From Phoma sp. XZ068 (lineage: Eukaryota > Ascomycota > Dothideomycetes > Pleosporales > Didymellaceae), in the NCBI GenBank assembly GCA_004835665.1, contig ML240445.1:682001-746000 (forward strand): a stretch of DNA of 64,000 nt, written 5' to 3'. This document shows, in pieces, positions 22,352-34,522 of the stretch. The notes under the pieces are model-generated. The model had not been told where the DNA came from. It did not search any database and saw nothing but the letters and a program-made list of their open reading frames with translations. Position numbers and translations under genes: made by a program. Positions within the stretch are counted from its first letter, which is position 1, and each line of letters begins with the position of its first letter.

Positions 22352-24163
22352 TTATTGACCCTTCGATAACCGAAATGGATGCGCTTCTGTGTTTAGCACA
22401 AAGTCATCCAAGCTGATGAGATCCGTATCCGCAAAGCACAAGTAAAAGTACTTGAGCGTCTCCGCCATCCAGAAGCTCTCCATGTAGTCCTCCTTCGCAC
22501 CTCCACCAGGTGCATTTACGTCCATGATCGCAGCGTTCGCGTAATCGGTATCTGTTGCCTTTGCCACGGCCTGGAACATCTCCCACGCTGTCTCACGATA
22601 GTATGGATCGCCGGTGATACGCCAGAGAATGAAGATGGACTCTATGGCCTCAGGGCGGAGGATGTATCTGGGGTCCTTGGCGGTAGTGAAGCCTTTGGGG
22701 AGGTCTGCCTTGTACTGGGGGCGACTTGCAGTTTCAGCGGCAAATGCAGTCTCGTCCCAAGCGCAGCCTTGTCTGTGGGATTTGCCGGGGCAAAGAGCCA
22801 TGTTGTAGCGCTCTGGCATGATGCCTGTGGGAAAAGACTTGTATGCGTAGGCGCATCCACGAGCTAGCTTGGCTCCTACATCCAAGTACTTATCGCTGTT
22901 GAACAGCCGACCACCCAGTGCATATAGCCCGCCAATGAAGCAGGAAAGGTGTTCGCTCTCAGGATCGAGGTGCGCGCCATCCTGCAAGACATCGCAGTTA
23001 CCGGATATGAGGATGTCCTCTTTACCGGGGATCATGGGCCGGAAGAATAGGCTGTCAATCGCAGTGTCCATGAAGTAGCGGGACATGATCTCGTACTTCT
23101 TAGAGCTGGGGTCTGCCGAGCCAAGCAGCGCATGTGCTTTGGGCAGATACTCGTACAGGGAGTCTGCATTGCCACCGATAGTAAATTGATAGCCAAACAC
23201 AACGTCCTTCTTGTTCATTGAAACCATCATAGGCCACATGCCTGGCAGCCTAGTCGCATTTTGATTTTCATAGAACAAGTCCATCACCTGCGACACCGCT
23301 GCATAGTACTTGTTGTTACCGGTGAGCTGGCTCAGCCTGCTGAACTCCAGCGTGATGGTGCCAGGACTCGCGCTGACAACCTGAGTCTCCACTCGTAGAC
23401 CGGATCCTTCTTTTGCGCTTTCGAAGTTTATGAAGTCCACTGGCATTCCATTTTCTGTGTTGAAACCAGCATAAAGCAAATCACCAACCTCAACAGCCTT
23501 CTGTAGCAGCACCTCATGCCCGCTCAGATCATACGCCGCGATGAGCCCGCCAAGGTATCGAATGCACGTCTCAAACGTGTTCACCGTAGCTGCAGTGCTT
23601 TTCCCGAAATCAATCGTAGCAACTGCCTCTACAGCCTCGTAGAACTCCTCTCTCAAACCCATCATCCACAGCGTATCCAGGCTGTCGACCAGCGTAGCAG
23701 CCCAACCCGAGAACTGATCCACATACAGTCCGCTGATAGGTTTCAGCGCATCCTTCATCCATGCTTTGGCTCTGTAGCTTGCCCAGCTCTTCTGGAAGAC
23801 ACGCCGGACCTCCAAACGCCTCTGCTCTTGTACTGCGGCGACCTCGGCACGGTCCGGCTTGAACCGGTGCTGAATGCGGGGTCGGTGGGTGAAAGGTGGA
23901 GGTAACGAGGGCTCGAGCGGAGGTGGGTATGCGAATCTGACTGAGCTCCAGTCAAAGCTGCTGTTCTGTAGTACAATGCGAGGGATATGCGCAGGGTCGT
24001 TCATGTACTGCGCGAGCGCGTATGTACCCGTTCGAGATGAGGAACCATGGTTAAAATGCGGAAGGTATGCTACGCTTACGGAACCATTGCTAGGTAGGAA
24101 ACAAAATATGACTAGGACGAGGATCGCGCATAGCGCGATGTGTCGTGTGCGGAGTCGAGCCAT
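22352..24163 (-). CDS. GH47 class I alpha-1,2-mannosidase
   Basis: Single exon, 603 aa. An N-terminal signal anchor (about residues 9-25, IALCAILVLVIFCFLPS) gives type II topology in the ER or Golgi. The catalytic (alpha/alpha)7 barrel shows WxSYRAKAWMKDALKPISG, LVDSLDTLWMMGL, TFETCIRYLGGL, the disulfide pair Cys in GNCDVL and LSCFIGG, RPEAIESIFILWRITGD, and ESFWMAETLKYFYL. The calcium-binding Thr is in VLNTEAHPF near the end. It trims alpha-1,2-linked mannose from N-glycans. It could be an Mns1-like or a secreted-type enzyme; the retained anchor favours the secretory pathway membrane. Confidence 0.93.
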   Translation of the reverse strand: MARLRTRHIALCAILVLVIFCFLPSNGSVSVAYLPHFNHGSSSRTGTYALAQYMNDPAHIPRIVLQNSSFDWSSVRFAYPPPLEPSLPPPFTHRPRIQHRFKPDRAEVAAVQEQRRLEVRRVFQKSWASYRAKAWMKDALKPISGLYVDQFSGWAATLVDSLDTLWMMGLREEFYEAVEAVATIDFGKSTAATVNTFETCIRYLGGLIAAYDLSGHEVLLQKAVEVGDLLYAGFNTENGMPVDFINFESAKEGSGLRVETQVVSASPGTITLEFSRLSQLTGNNKYYAAVSQVMDLFYENQNATRLPGMWPMMVSMNKKDVVFGYQFTIGGNADSLYEYLPKAHALLGSADPSSKKYEIMSRYFMDTAIDSLFFRPMIPGKEDILISGNCDVLQDGAHLDPESEHLSCFIGGLYALGGRLFNSDKYLDVGAKLARGCAYAYKSFPTGIMPERYNMALCPGKSHRQGCAWDETAFAAETASRPQYKADLPKGFTTAKDPRYILRPEAIESIFILWRITGDPYYRETAWEMFQAVAKATDTDYANAAIMDVNAPGGGAKEDYMESFWMAETLKYFYLCFADTDLISLDDFVLNTEAHPFRLSKGQ

Positions 24164-24613
24164 GATCGCCAGCGAGCTCAGGTATTGCCGTTCGAGGGAA
24201 CAATAAATGCAGCACTCATTGCTTTAGGTGGAAGCATTGGACGCTGAATATTGTGAACGATATATCGATTGAGGTTGAACATGTCAAGGCCAACGATGCA
24301 ATAAGTGTCCACATGTCGAATGATGTCTGCTTTTAGCCTAGTGTGGTCGTGCATGTCGGAGGTTGAAACAGCGATACTTCCCTTTTGGGAAACCAGCGTT
24401 GATCGCCATTTCCGATACGACTTGCTCAATATGCAGGTACGACAACGTCACTCATCTGGCCGTATCCTAAAGGTATCTGAACTTTTGATTACTATGTATG
24501 AACTATAGAACAAATCTGAGGGTATCCAATGCAGGTATCGTATAATCTTCCCAGACGCGATGCAACCGTAAATGCGAGAACGCTCAAAAAACCAAGCAAC
24601 ATGCAAGTCGCAT
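24164..24613. other. Intergenic
   Basis: 450 bp holding the GH47 promoter and the MFS 3' flank. Nothing else was seen. Confidence 0.55.
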
Positions 24614-26568
24614 CTACTTCATCGACTTCTTGCTTTTTGTGCTGTTGGCCCTCGCGCGGCCGACAAAGCTCTCGCGTGTGTGAACGCGATCAATCTCGTA
24701 AGGATTATTGTAAAATTCGTCAGCAGGGTTGATAGATCTCATGCTCCTGGTCGATCGGCCTGTTGCGACCTTCTTGAGAGGGTTCTCTGTCTCCTTCTCG
24801 GTCTTCATCTCAGCAAATCGAGGCGAGGCATCGTCCTCGGCCTCCTCTTCAGCAGCGAGGGTCGCAGTGCGAGATGTATCGTTGGAATCACCTCCAGCGG
24901 CAGCCTCTTGCTGAAGGGCGCGTGCTGCAGCTTGGCCACGCATCTTCTCCATGAAGGCCTCGGACTGCGCGGCGTACTTGCACTTCTGGCGGATAGTAGC
25001 ACCGTACTTGTAGAAGAGGAAGGGCAGCGGGATGCAGGCAACAGCGAGGAAAGCGGGGACCGAAGATGCCCAGTGGATACCAAGACCATCGTACATCTGC
25101 TTGGTGAACAGAGGGAAGGCGGCACCGAAAACGGATCGGATGATACCATTACCAGCCAAAACGGAGGCAGCGAAGATGGTGTAAGAGTCGATGAGGTAGT
25201 TCATGATGGACAAGAAGATGAGCACCATGCCGAAGCCGAAGGGAATGGCGGCACAGACGCTGGCAGCCCAGGGAAGATCGGGTGAATTAGTCCAGGCAAA
25301 CCCTACACATGTGTTAGCAGATGGCTTTGTGGTGCAGCGCAGTGTTGAGGGAACTTACAGAAGAGGCCGATGGGCAAAACAATTCCACCAATCAGGCACA
25401 TAGGAAGACGTGCCTCAGGAGTCGTGTAGCCTTTTCCAGAAGCGTTGACCTTCTTCATGTACTGCTTGTTGTCGATAAGAACAACGTAAGTAATGGCAAG
25501 CAGAACGCCGATGGCTACCGCAACGAAGGGAAGACCACTGATACCCTCATTCCAGCCACGGCCCTTGCGGTAGACGATAGGGAAGGCACCGAAAAGCATG
25601 TAGAGGATACCATAGATGATGGCGTGGTAGAGCGACAGAAGGAGGACAATGGGTTCGCAGAACAAGAGAATCCAGGGACGCTTGAGGCCAGTGGAAAACG
25701 CTTCGCCGAGGGAGATTTTGCCTTGGTCGATGTCGGTGCGGGATCTGTAGACCTTTCCAGTAATCTTGGAAAGCCTCTCAGCGCGCTTGCGGAGGAGGAC
25801 AGGAGGGTAAGTCTCCGGCACGAGGCATGCAGTAAGAACGAGGAGAGCACCAGCCCAGATAGCCATGAGGCCGTTGACCCAGCGCCAGCCCTCAGCCATA
25901 CCCAGGAAACCACCGATGATAGGACCGAGGACGGGACCCATAAAGGGCGCAGCAGAGAAGATACTCATTGCCACTCCACGCTCATTTGCGTTAAACAAAT
26001 CAGCGATAACACCTCCAGCATTGGTAAGAGGACTGGATCCAAAGGCAGCGGCGAAGAATCGAAGAATCAGAACGGACCAAATGTTCTGACCACCGGCAAC
26101 TGCAGCGTTGAAAGCCATAAAGCAGAAATAGGTACCGGCGAAAACAATCTGGCGTCCATACATCTCCGAGAAGGGTGCCCAGAGCAACGGACCCAGGGCA
26201 AAACCTAGAACGAACAGCGACAAACCGAGAGTGACGATCTCCTGGTTGACATTGAATTCGATCATGATCTGCTGGATACCTCCAGAGAAAGCCGAGGAAC
26301 AGAATGATACAACGAGAACCGAGTTAGCGACGGCAAGGGCCATGATCCACTTCTTCGTCTTCGTAAACGTCATTGGGTTGCGAGGGTCGTTCGGTAGCCA
26401 TTCGACCGCGTAGGGGTCCTCCTCTGTGCCGGAGCCTTCGTACTCCCATTCAGTAATCTCCCTGGTGACAACGCCTTGGTCGAGGATCATCTTCCAGTGT
26501 GAAATGCCTTCTCTTCCTGACTCCAAGTCCATGTTGGACCTCTGCGGCTCGGCCGCTTTTTCGGACAT
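24614..26568 (-). CDS. MFS drug:H+ antiporter, DHA1 (12-TM) family
   Basis: Exons complement(24614..25302, 25359..26568), 1899 nt, 632 aa. About 130 hydrophilic residues precede TM1. Typical DHA1 motifs follow: GLSLFVLGFALGPLLWAPFSE with YGR (motif A region), then AAPFMGPVLGPIIGGFLG (antiporter motif C). The second half has the WNEGISGLPF loop and NYLIDSYTIFAASVLAGNGI. A long cytosolic C-terminus is Lys/Arg-rich and ends RANSTKSKKSMK. Family members export drugs or polyamines from the plasma membrane; the substrate is unknown. The 56-nt intron (25303..25358) splits a Trp codon (GLFW|FAWTNSPDLPW). A CCAAT box lies about 390 bp upstream. Confidence 0.93.
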
Positions 26569-27956
26569 ATTGTCGTTGTGTATGCTCGATGTTCGGTATA
26601 AGTATTATAGGGCGTGTGTGTTTTGAAGCGAGGCTACGACGGGCGTAACGTGTAATGGTGATATTAGTAGGTAGTAAGGTAAGGGAACGCACGCTGTAAT
26701 AACAGAGTGACGACGATCACAGCGGGACACGCCATATATAAATTGCCACGCACAAAACTTACACCCGCTTTTTAGTACGCACCACGCGCGCGGCACTCCT
26801 ATTCCCAGCAAAAGAACAGCGCCCGATGGTCCGGCATCCATGCTACGATGACACCATAAATTGAGCTTGTCCAAAAGTCTTCATGTTGTTCGGCCGAGGG
26901 GCAAGGCTAGACCAAATCCTACAATCTTGCAGCGCACTCAGTCCCGAAAATACTGTGAAACTAGCCAATAGGAGAGGCGGAAGGGTATGACAGCCACTGA
27001 GAAAATTGGATCCCTAGCTCCTTGTCGAGCGTTGCTGAGGCGTGGCGAGTTCGCCTGTCTCCCGGTGCCGATCGTAGACCGTGCCTGGTAGGGCTTTTCG
27101 TCGAAGTAACCAGAAACGTGACTTTTGAACCGAGATGCCGAGGCAACACGACTCGAAAACTCCTCCTTGCGTCGCACGTTTCAAAACGGACAAACATTGC
27201 GCAGCGGAGAGTCGGACGCTGCGACAGGGTTTTCTAAGATTGGTGGGGAGCCAGTGCTTACATGATGAGGGGCTCTCGTGTGTACGCGCAATGCTGATTT
27301 ATCAACACCAGAATTTACGTGGAGTTTCGATGCAAGTGCAAAACGCTTGGCGGTGTTGGGCAGTAATGTCGGGGTGGTGGGGGTAAGAGATACCGCTTCT
27401 GGTCCCCACAGAATCAGGAAGAAACGTGTTATTGACCTTCCCTTGAAGGAGAATCGCAATCTATCTAGAAGTTTGCTCCTCACCGTGGGTAGACTCAAGA
27501 ATTGCATGCTCATCACCATTTACTCGAAGCTTATCAATCGATCATCAAAGCCTTCAAGCTCTGACGAGGAGGCTCAAATAAGCTCCGGTTAGCAATCCAG
27601 GAGCGAACGGGGCTCCCGAGCGGGTGGAGCCTTATACGACTCATGTGTGTTCTGGAATTGGCATTGCGCCGTATCATAAAATTGCCAATCCGAGAACAAG
27701 CCCTGTCCCGAGGCTTGACCATGTCCTGTTTATCATTGCAGAGATTTGTGTGGGTTGCTTCGCAAACTTTGCTGCTATCATTTCATTCTCATAATCAATT
27801 ATCCAGAGTGCAATCTGTCTTACAAGCTTTTGTAGATATCGTCACCAATTGGTGTTGTACAGAACTGCCCAAACGCCGTGCGAAAATGCTAGTCAACCCT
27901 GAATCATCCAATGCGCCAAAGGTCAAGTCACAACATGATCCCTGCCCAATGATATT
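26569..27956. other. Intergenic, MFS promoter and P5CDH 3' flank
   Basis: 1.39 kb with no supportable gene. A CCAAT box lies near 26955-26960. The small frames on both strands look random. Confidence 0.5.
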
Positions 27957-29822
27957 TTACACCTCGTTGCTAGGATACTGAACCTTCTCGGTAGCAACGA
28001 ACTCCTCCTTGATCGCCCTCATGTTGACGAAGCGGGACAGAAGGGTAGCGCTACCAGCCTTGTCGTTGGTGCCACTGGCCCTTGAGCCGCCGAACGGCTG
28101 CTGGCCAACAACAGCTCCAGTGCACTTGCAGTTGAGGTAGAAGTTACCAGCAGCGTTCCTCAGCTTGTTCTCGGCGAAGTTGAGGTCCTTCCTCTCCTTG
28201 GCGAAAACAGCTCCAGTCAAAGCGTACTCGGAAGTCTCGTCGATCTGCTTGATGATCTTCGCGAAAGCATCAGGCGCAGCATCGTCGTAGACGTAAGCGA
28301 CGAGAACGGGACCGAAAAGCTCGCGAGACAGAAGGGGGTGGTTGGGGTTGGAGGTCTTGTAGATGGTAGGGTGGATGTAGTAGCCCTTGCTGCTGTCGTA
28401 CTTGCCACCCACGAGGAGCTCAAGTTCGCTGTCGTTCTTGGCCTCGTCGATAACACCCGAGAGCTTCTTGAAGCTGGCCTCGTGGATGACCGGGCCAATG
28501 AAGTTCTCGAATTTGGAGGGCTCGCCAATCTTAAGAGCCTCTGTCTCTGCGACCAACTTCTTCTGGAACTCAGGCCATACGGACTTGGGAACGTACAGGC
28601 GGGAGCAAGCACTGCACTTCTGACCTTGGTATTCGAAAGCACCACGGACAGTCTGGATGGCGGCGTTGTTCACATCAACGTTGGGGTGGACCAAATGGAA
28701 GTTCTTGCCTCCAGTCTCGCCAACAATGCGAGGGTAGCTTTGGTACTTTCCGTCGGCGACACCGTTGGCAATTGTGCCGTACAGCTGGCGGAAGACTGCT
28801 GTGCTACCTGTGTAGTGGAGGGCAGCGAATTGCCTGTGGGACAAGACCTCCTTGGTGACCTCAACGGCATCACCAGGCACCCACTGGATGACATTCGGGG
28901 GAAGACCGGCCTCGATGAGAATCTGGTACAGGAGCCAGTTTGATGCAATAGCAGAAGGCGATGGCTTCCAGACAACAACGTTACCCATAAGTGCGGGTGC
29001 CGCGGGGAGGTTGCCGCCGATAGCTGTGAAGTTGAAGGGCGAGACAGCATATACGAAGCCCTCAAGAGGACGGTACTCAACACGGTTCCATACGCCGGGC
29101 GAGTTGTGTGTAGGCTGTTGGCCATATGTGTCCTGGGCGTACTTGACGTTGAACCTCAGGAAATCGCACAGCTCCGCTGCCGAGTCGATCTCAGCTTGCC
29201 ATGCGTTCTTGCCCTGGCCAACCATGGTCGCCGCCATAATCTCGTATCGGTACTTTCCAGCCACCAAGTCCGCTGCCTTGAGGAAGATCGAAGCACGGTC
29301 TGAGAAGGGGAGAGCCTCCCATTCTGTCTTTGCCTCGAGTGCTGAATCGATGGCTTTCTTGACATCTGCGGTGCTTGCGTTCGAGTACTTGGCGACAACA
29401 TCGGCGTGGGAAGAGGGATCGTGCTGGGTGAGGATAGAGGAGTTGTTGATCTGAAATTCGTTAGCTTCAAGAATCAGAGCACCGTAGCATCAGCTACACT
29501 CACGTGTTCTCCGCCAATTGCGAGAGGAACCTGAATGGCGCCCTTCTTCTTCAATGCCGCGATAGCATCTTGGAGCTTCTGCCTGTCGACTGAGCCCTTG
29601 GTGTAGTGTTGCTACGATCAAAAGTTAGCAAACAGCGCCCAAAAATATACCCTTAAGCTCAGCACTCACGTTGGGCTCGTTGTTGATGGTAGGGATCTTG
29701 AAGTTGGCAATTGATCCTGCATGCCTTCTGGACGCGACTTGCGCGCCAGCGTACGCAGCCGGAAGCGCGTTGAAAGTCCTGGAAACTGGGCGAATAGACT
29801 GAAGACCCCTGAAAGAACTCAT
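27957..29822 (-). CDS. PUT2: Mitochondrial delta-1-pyrroline-5-carboxylate dehydrogenase
   Basis: Exons complement(27957..29450, 29504..29611, 29670..29822), 1755 nt, 584 aa. An Arg-rich presequence (MSSFRGLQSIRPVSRTF and on) targets the matrix. The ALDH fold shows SPFNFTAIGGNL, VVWKPSPSA, IQWVPGDA, the nucleotide-binding TGSTAVF, the general-base Glu region GETGGKNFHLVHP, the catalytic Cys in YQGQKCSACSR (about 366) and the C-terminal QQPFGGSRASGTNDKAG. It oxidises P5C/glutamate semialdehyde to glutamate with NAD+, the second step of proline use and the end of arginine breakdown. Both introns are GTGAGT-AG and phase 0. Confidence 0.96.
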
Positions 29823-30300
29823 TGTGAAATTTGCTGATAACTTGCTGCTGCTACGTGGGCATACTAAGATTTTGTATCTGGAGCTTTGAAGCTGGGAATG
29901 ACGGTGGTCAGTAGCTCAGCCGCATCTAACCGCAGTGTGGGGCGCAGAGCGGAGAAGCTGCTAGTGCAGAACACCTGCCCTGAGCATTTACAATTGCACC
30001 ACGACACGAGGAAAATCGCGAATTGCTTCCGATGTCGCAGAGAACGTGGATGGGCAGAATCGGCTGAAGGTTTGAGGCTGCTTCTGGGGTCTGGAAGAGA
30101 GCAGAGTTCTCCACAAAGTTCAAGGCTGTTAGTAACACGACTCGGTACGTGCCGTCTACTTGGACTGGTCAACTCCAGAGACAACATGCATTGGTATCTT
30201 CATGATGTATACCTATGAAATCCCGACCCAGCAAATGCCCAAAGGTCTATCAATGTTAAACGCCCCATCGCCATACTGCCGTTTTGTCATCAAAGATGTT
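29823..30300. other. Intergenic, PUT2 promoter and NUG1 3' flank
   Basis: 478 bp, with no gene or clear regulatory motif identified. Confidence 0.5.
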
Positions 30301-31991
30301 TTACTCCTCCATGGCCTCAACGGCCTCCGGTTCGTCACCCCAGAGACCATCCAGCTTGAACTCAGCCGCCCATTCCTTGACAATTTCCTTCTGGTCACCC
30401 ACAAGACCAGCCGTCTTCAAGGCAGGCGCAGTCTTGTTTGTTGCGGTCGGCTCAGCGGGCTTGTACTTAGACGGGTCTGTCCATCCCTGAATACGACCAT
30501 CTCTCCAGTCGTTGATGACTGTCTGCGCCGCGCTGTGAAGGTTCGGGACGCCACCCTTGCCCAGTCTCCCTCTTTTGCGTGCAACTTGAATCAAAAAGTC
30601 TGTTGTCTTCTCGTTTCCGGCGCCGTTGAGAGCAGGCAAATCGTAGACTTCCATAAGCTTTCCAAAAAGTTCCTCCGATCCCGATAACCTCTTGAGCAAC
30701 AGGGTCACAGCAGGCACTGGGTCTGAGATTTCCTTGGGTGGCACAGCGTTCAGCAAGATACGTCGAGCTTGCTGCTGTACCTTGTTCTCTTTCGTGCCTT
30801 CTGGGTCGTTGGGGAAAACAATACCAGGCGAGTCGAGCAGCTTCAGCTTGTTGTCTAGCTTGACTTCTCTCAAGCTTGTGGTGACGCCAGCCTCAGCACC
30901 AGTGGGGCAGGCGCCAACTCGTCCGCCCATTCTTTGTGCCAATGCGTTGATGACTGAGGATTTACCAACGTTGGGGTAACCAATGATACCAACCTTAATG
31001 GAACGCTTAAGCTGTCGGGACTCGGCGAAGGTCTTGAGAGCCTTGAACAGCGTCTCGGATGTGCCCTTCATTGTAAGATCCTTGTGCTCGAAAGTTTTCG
31101 CGTTTGGCGCAGGCTTCGAAGCGCGCAGAGGAAGTGTGGGGAACGATCGGCGCAAGTTGACGAGCCACTGACGGAGGACTGGAGGGGGTACCAGATCGAT
31201 CTTGTTCAGGATGAAGATCAAACGCTTGCTTCCACCGTCCGCCGACATGACCATTTGCTCCACGTCCTTTGACCGGGTTCCAATGGGGTCTCGAGCATCT
31301 AGTACGTAGAGGACAACGTCTGCAGAGTCAACGACCTGCTTGTAGATCTTGTCGAACTGCTTCCTCGAGGAGTCCTTGCGAACACCGGAAGCACCATCCT
31401 CCTCGTCAGATTCATCGTCATCCATGGCGTCCTCGTCGTTGCCGTTCCTCGATTCGAACTCAGCGGCGCGGGCCTTTGCAGATGCAAGCAGCGCAGCCAT
31501 AGGGTTTGTGTCCACCTGCATGGAGTCCTCGTCGTCGCTGTCCTCGGCCAGAAGCTCGTCACCCTCGGCGTCGAACTGCTCGAAGTCCTCGTCATCGTCC
31601 TCCATGGTGTCTTCCGCAGCTCCTCCGCTCACCCTCTGCTGTTTAGCCAACTCACGACGACGGACGGCATCCTCCTCTTTCAGCCTGCGCTGCTCTTCGA
31701 CCTCTGCGAGGATCTTATCCTTGTACGGGAACAGGTTCGGGATACCGGGATCCTTCTTCGACTTGGAGCGCCATTCTGGGTTCTGCGAAAGAGTCAGAAA
31801 TACTCAGTAGATTGTACGCAGCAAACATACCTTCTTCGCTAGCTTCTTCGCCTTCTTCTGCTTTTGTGCAGACGCCTTCTCGATCTTGTGTCGGAGGCGC
31901 ACGGGCTGGCGCTTGGATTTTGGCTCTGCAAATGATGTTACAACGAGTTTTGGGATACAGCTTATAGTTAATACATACTTCCGACCTTCAT
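30301..31991 (-). CDS. NUG1: Nuclear/nucleolar ribosome-assembly GTPase Nug1 (circularly permuted)
   Basis: Exons complement(30301..31782, 31831..31925, 31979..31991), 1590 nt, 529 aa. The first exon is 13 nt (MKVG + 1 base). The Lys/Arg-rich N-terminus, with SKRQPVRLRHKIEK and a KKAKKLAKK run, matches the GN3L/Nug1 N-terminal domain. Acidic stretches follow. The GTPase motifs are in permuted order: G4 NKID (about 229), G1 GYPNVGKSS (about 304), G3 DSPG (about 354). The family member Nug1 acts in nucleolar and nucleoplasmic 60S pre-ribosome maturation and export. It is divergent from the HAD phosphatase gene with 470 bp between start codons. Confidence 0.94.
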
Positions 31992-32461
31992 TGTGTGTAG
32001 CTGTTGTTGTGGTAGACTGCCACTTCTTGCGCCCAATATTTTCGAAATTCCATCGGAAATCTTGGCGCTAGCAGGGTTGCTCAGGCGGCATCCAGTGGCA
32101 ATATTCTGCGCCTGTCTTTGCGAGACACCCGCCCCTCCACTCTTCAGCAACAGCTCTATTCCAGTGCCATCTCATGATTCTACCGACTATTCACATCATA
32201 AGGCGTAATAAATGGGCTGAAATGAACTTTGATCGGATCGCATACTTGATTCGGACTCAAAAGACCTTCGAATTTTCAGCCTCTTCTTTCACACAGTCAC
32301 GCTTGTCGGTAACAGGTCTGATTGGCTGACGCTCGGGATGCCGATTTCGGTTAGCGTTTTGGCTTTCGCAGTCGCCATCTGACCCTCTACAACTGCGTAT
32401 ATCAAGGTCACATACACTCGCTCAGTCCTGTGCAATCATACCTTCTCCTCAATCTATCGTC
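31992..32461. promoter_or_regulatory. Divergent promoter of NUG1 and the HAD phosphatase, with CCAAT box
   Basis: 470 bp between divergent start codons. An inverted CCAAT box (ATTGG) lies at 32321-32325. A pyrimidine-rich leader precedes the phosphatase ATG. No RNA gene was seen. Confidence 0.45.
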
Positions 32462-33397
32462 ATGACTGTCTCCGAGCCCAACTTCTCTGCGCCCATGCAA
32501 ACCATCAAATGCCATGGCTTGGTTAGTCACTAAGTGACACCACTCTAGCAAGATGTCAGACTGACCTATCTCTAGTTATTCGACATGGAGTATGTTACCC
32601 AAGCGGCGGATCATTATCAACCTACGATCTTCTCGCTAACTTGGCCAGTGGCACTATCATTGATTCAACACCCGCTATTGTTAAACACTGGCATAGGTAG
32701 GTAGCAATGAGTCAACATATGCCGCTTGAGCTAAGACTGGCAGAATTGGAAAGGAAATTGGTGTCGACCCAGAGGTAATTCTTGCTACGTCACACGGCAG
32801 ACGTTCGATCGATGTTCTCCAAATATACGAACCGAAGCTCGCCAACTGGGAGTGTAAGTGGTCGACAGACTATACTTAGACGACAACGACTGATCAGCAT
32901 TGCCAGACATCAGCCACGCTGAAGGCCGCATACCAATTGAGTTTGGTTCAGATGCTGTGGAGATCCCCGGCTCTCGTGCGATGCTGGATCGACTCGACGA
33001 GGAGTCTGCTCCATGGGCTATTGTCACCTCAGGCACGCGACCACTGGTTACCGGCTGGCTGGACGTCATGAAGCTGGCGCATCCCAAGAATATTGTCACC
33101 GCCGAAGACGTACCGAATGGTAAACCAGATCCAGCGTGTTACAAGATGGGCGAGAAGAAACTGCTTCTGCAACAGCAAAAGCCGTCTATTGTTGTGTTCG
33201 AAGACGCTCCAGCTGGTATTCGATCAGGAAAGGCAGCGGGCTTTACTGTCATTGCACTCCACACTACGCACTCTTTGGAACAGCTTATCGAAGCTGGTGC
33301 TGACTACATTGTTAGAGACATGCGAGATGTGACTCTGAAGTCTTGGGATCAGGCCACCGGAAGCGGACAATTCGAAATCACCAACGCCCTCGTGTAG
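32462..33397 (+). CDS. HAD-family glycerol-1-phosphatase-like enzyme (Gpp1/Rhr2 type), 5 exons
   Basis: Exons 32462..32521, 32576..32589, 32649..32696, 32744..32853 and 32907..33397, 723 nt, 240 aa, the usual size. The catalytic motif I, LFDMDGT (Asp23 nucleophile and Asp25), is encoded by a 14-nt exon plus one following base. Motif II is IVTSGT (about 117). Motifs III and IV are in NGKPDPACYKMG and VVFEDAPAGIRSGKAAG. Family members hydrolyse small sugar or polyol phosphates: glycerol-3-phosphate to glycerol in osmoadaptation, or 2-deoxyglucose-6-phosphate. The sequence alone does not choose between these. Confidence 0.88.
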
Positions 33398-34522
33398 GCG
33401 CGGCGTGTTAGCTGTTAAGATAGTCGACTTATCAACATCAGTTCTACCGTGTCAGCCCTGTGAACAAGTCCTGTTTGCGACTTGCAGTTCAAATGTCGAC
33501 GCCCTTGCATACCTATCGGTTAATCATCCCTAGTCAAAAGGTCGAGACAAGCGGCCTCTGACGGCGATGCCGAGTCGGTCCCCGAGTGTCCGGCAATGCA
33601 TCGACGGCTAGACCGACAAACTCTTCAGCATATGTTCAGCTTGACAAGGTCAAATTCTTGTCAGATTAACTCTTGCCGACTTTTCGCTACAGTCTTGCCG
33701 ACTTCTGAGAGTCAAGATCACAACTAATCGCAAACTGGCATCGTGCGTCACATGGCGTCGACATGCCATGCCTTCTGAGGGACCCTATTTTCTAGAAGGG
33801 TTACAGGGACTGCACCTAAAAACGTCAGCACTAAGTGTCTTCTAGAGGATCTTTTGTTCGTGGACCGTCGCTGTGGTGCGACCTAGACTCCTTAGTATGC
33901 GCTGCGGCCCAAGAAAACCCCCCAGTCATTGCCATTTTGGAGTACCAGTGTTTGGCATCGTACGAATGTCAGGATTCAGAAGGTTAAAAAGTGGCGGGGG
34001 AGACCGAGCTCCCTTGCAGCCGCATTAACCACAGCTTTGGGTGCTTGTTGTCGACGCAAAGTGCGCATCGTACTCTACAACTGAGTTTAGGTCAACGTTA
34101 CGCCTAGTTTGTCCACCCACGAACCTTGTAGGACGAATCGGGGCCTATTTGAGTTCTTTGTGTTTCACCAAGACCAAAAGTGATTCAGTGCTGCAAGGTA
34201 CGGTCAGGAACAGCAGCGTCGCTTTCGAGAAGCGGACACAAGGCGCACGATGCCTCCTGGAACATGCAGATTTGCGAAGGCTGTGGAGCATACATTGTCA
34301 CACAGGTGCTAATCAGGCACCGGAAGCAGTGGGTGACAGGGGTGCCGTCGGCGACTCGTGAGAGGGCAGCTGGCGCCAACAACTGACGGCGAGCGTGTTG
34401 CTCGCTTGACACTGCACGAAACTTGGGATGGAGAACGGCGGAGCTTGCGCGGACTTGGTGCGGCGCTTCGCGAGTGATGCATCATGGTCGGAAGGAAAAG
34501 GGGCGGTCGAGTTGGCGCCCGC
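33398..34522. other. Intergenic
   Basis: 1.1 kb downstream of the phosphatase. No gene with recognisable motifs or splice structure was found. Confidence 0.5.
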
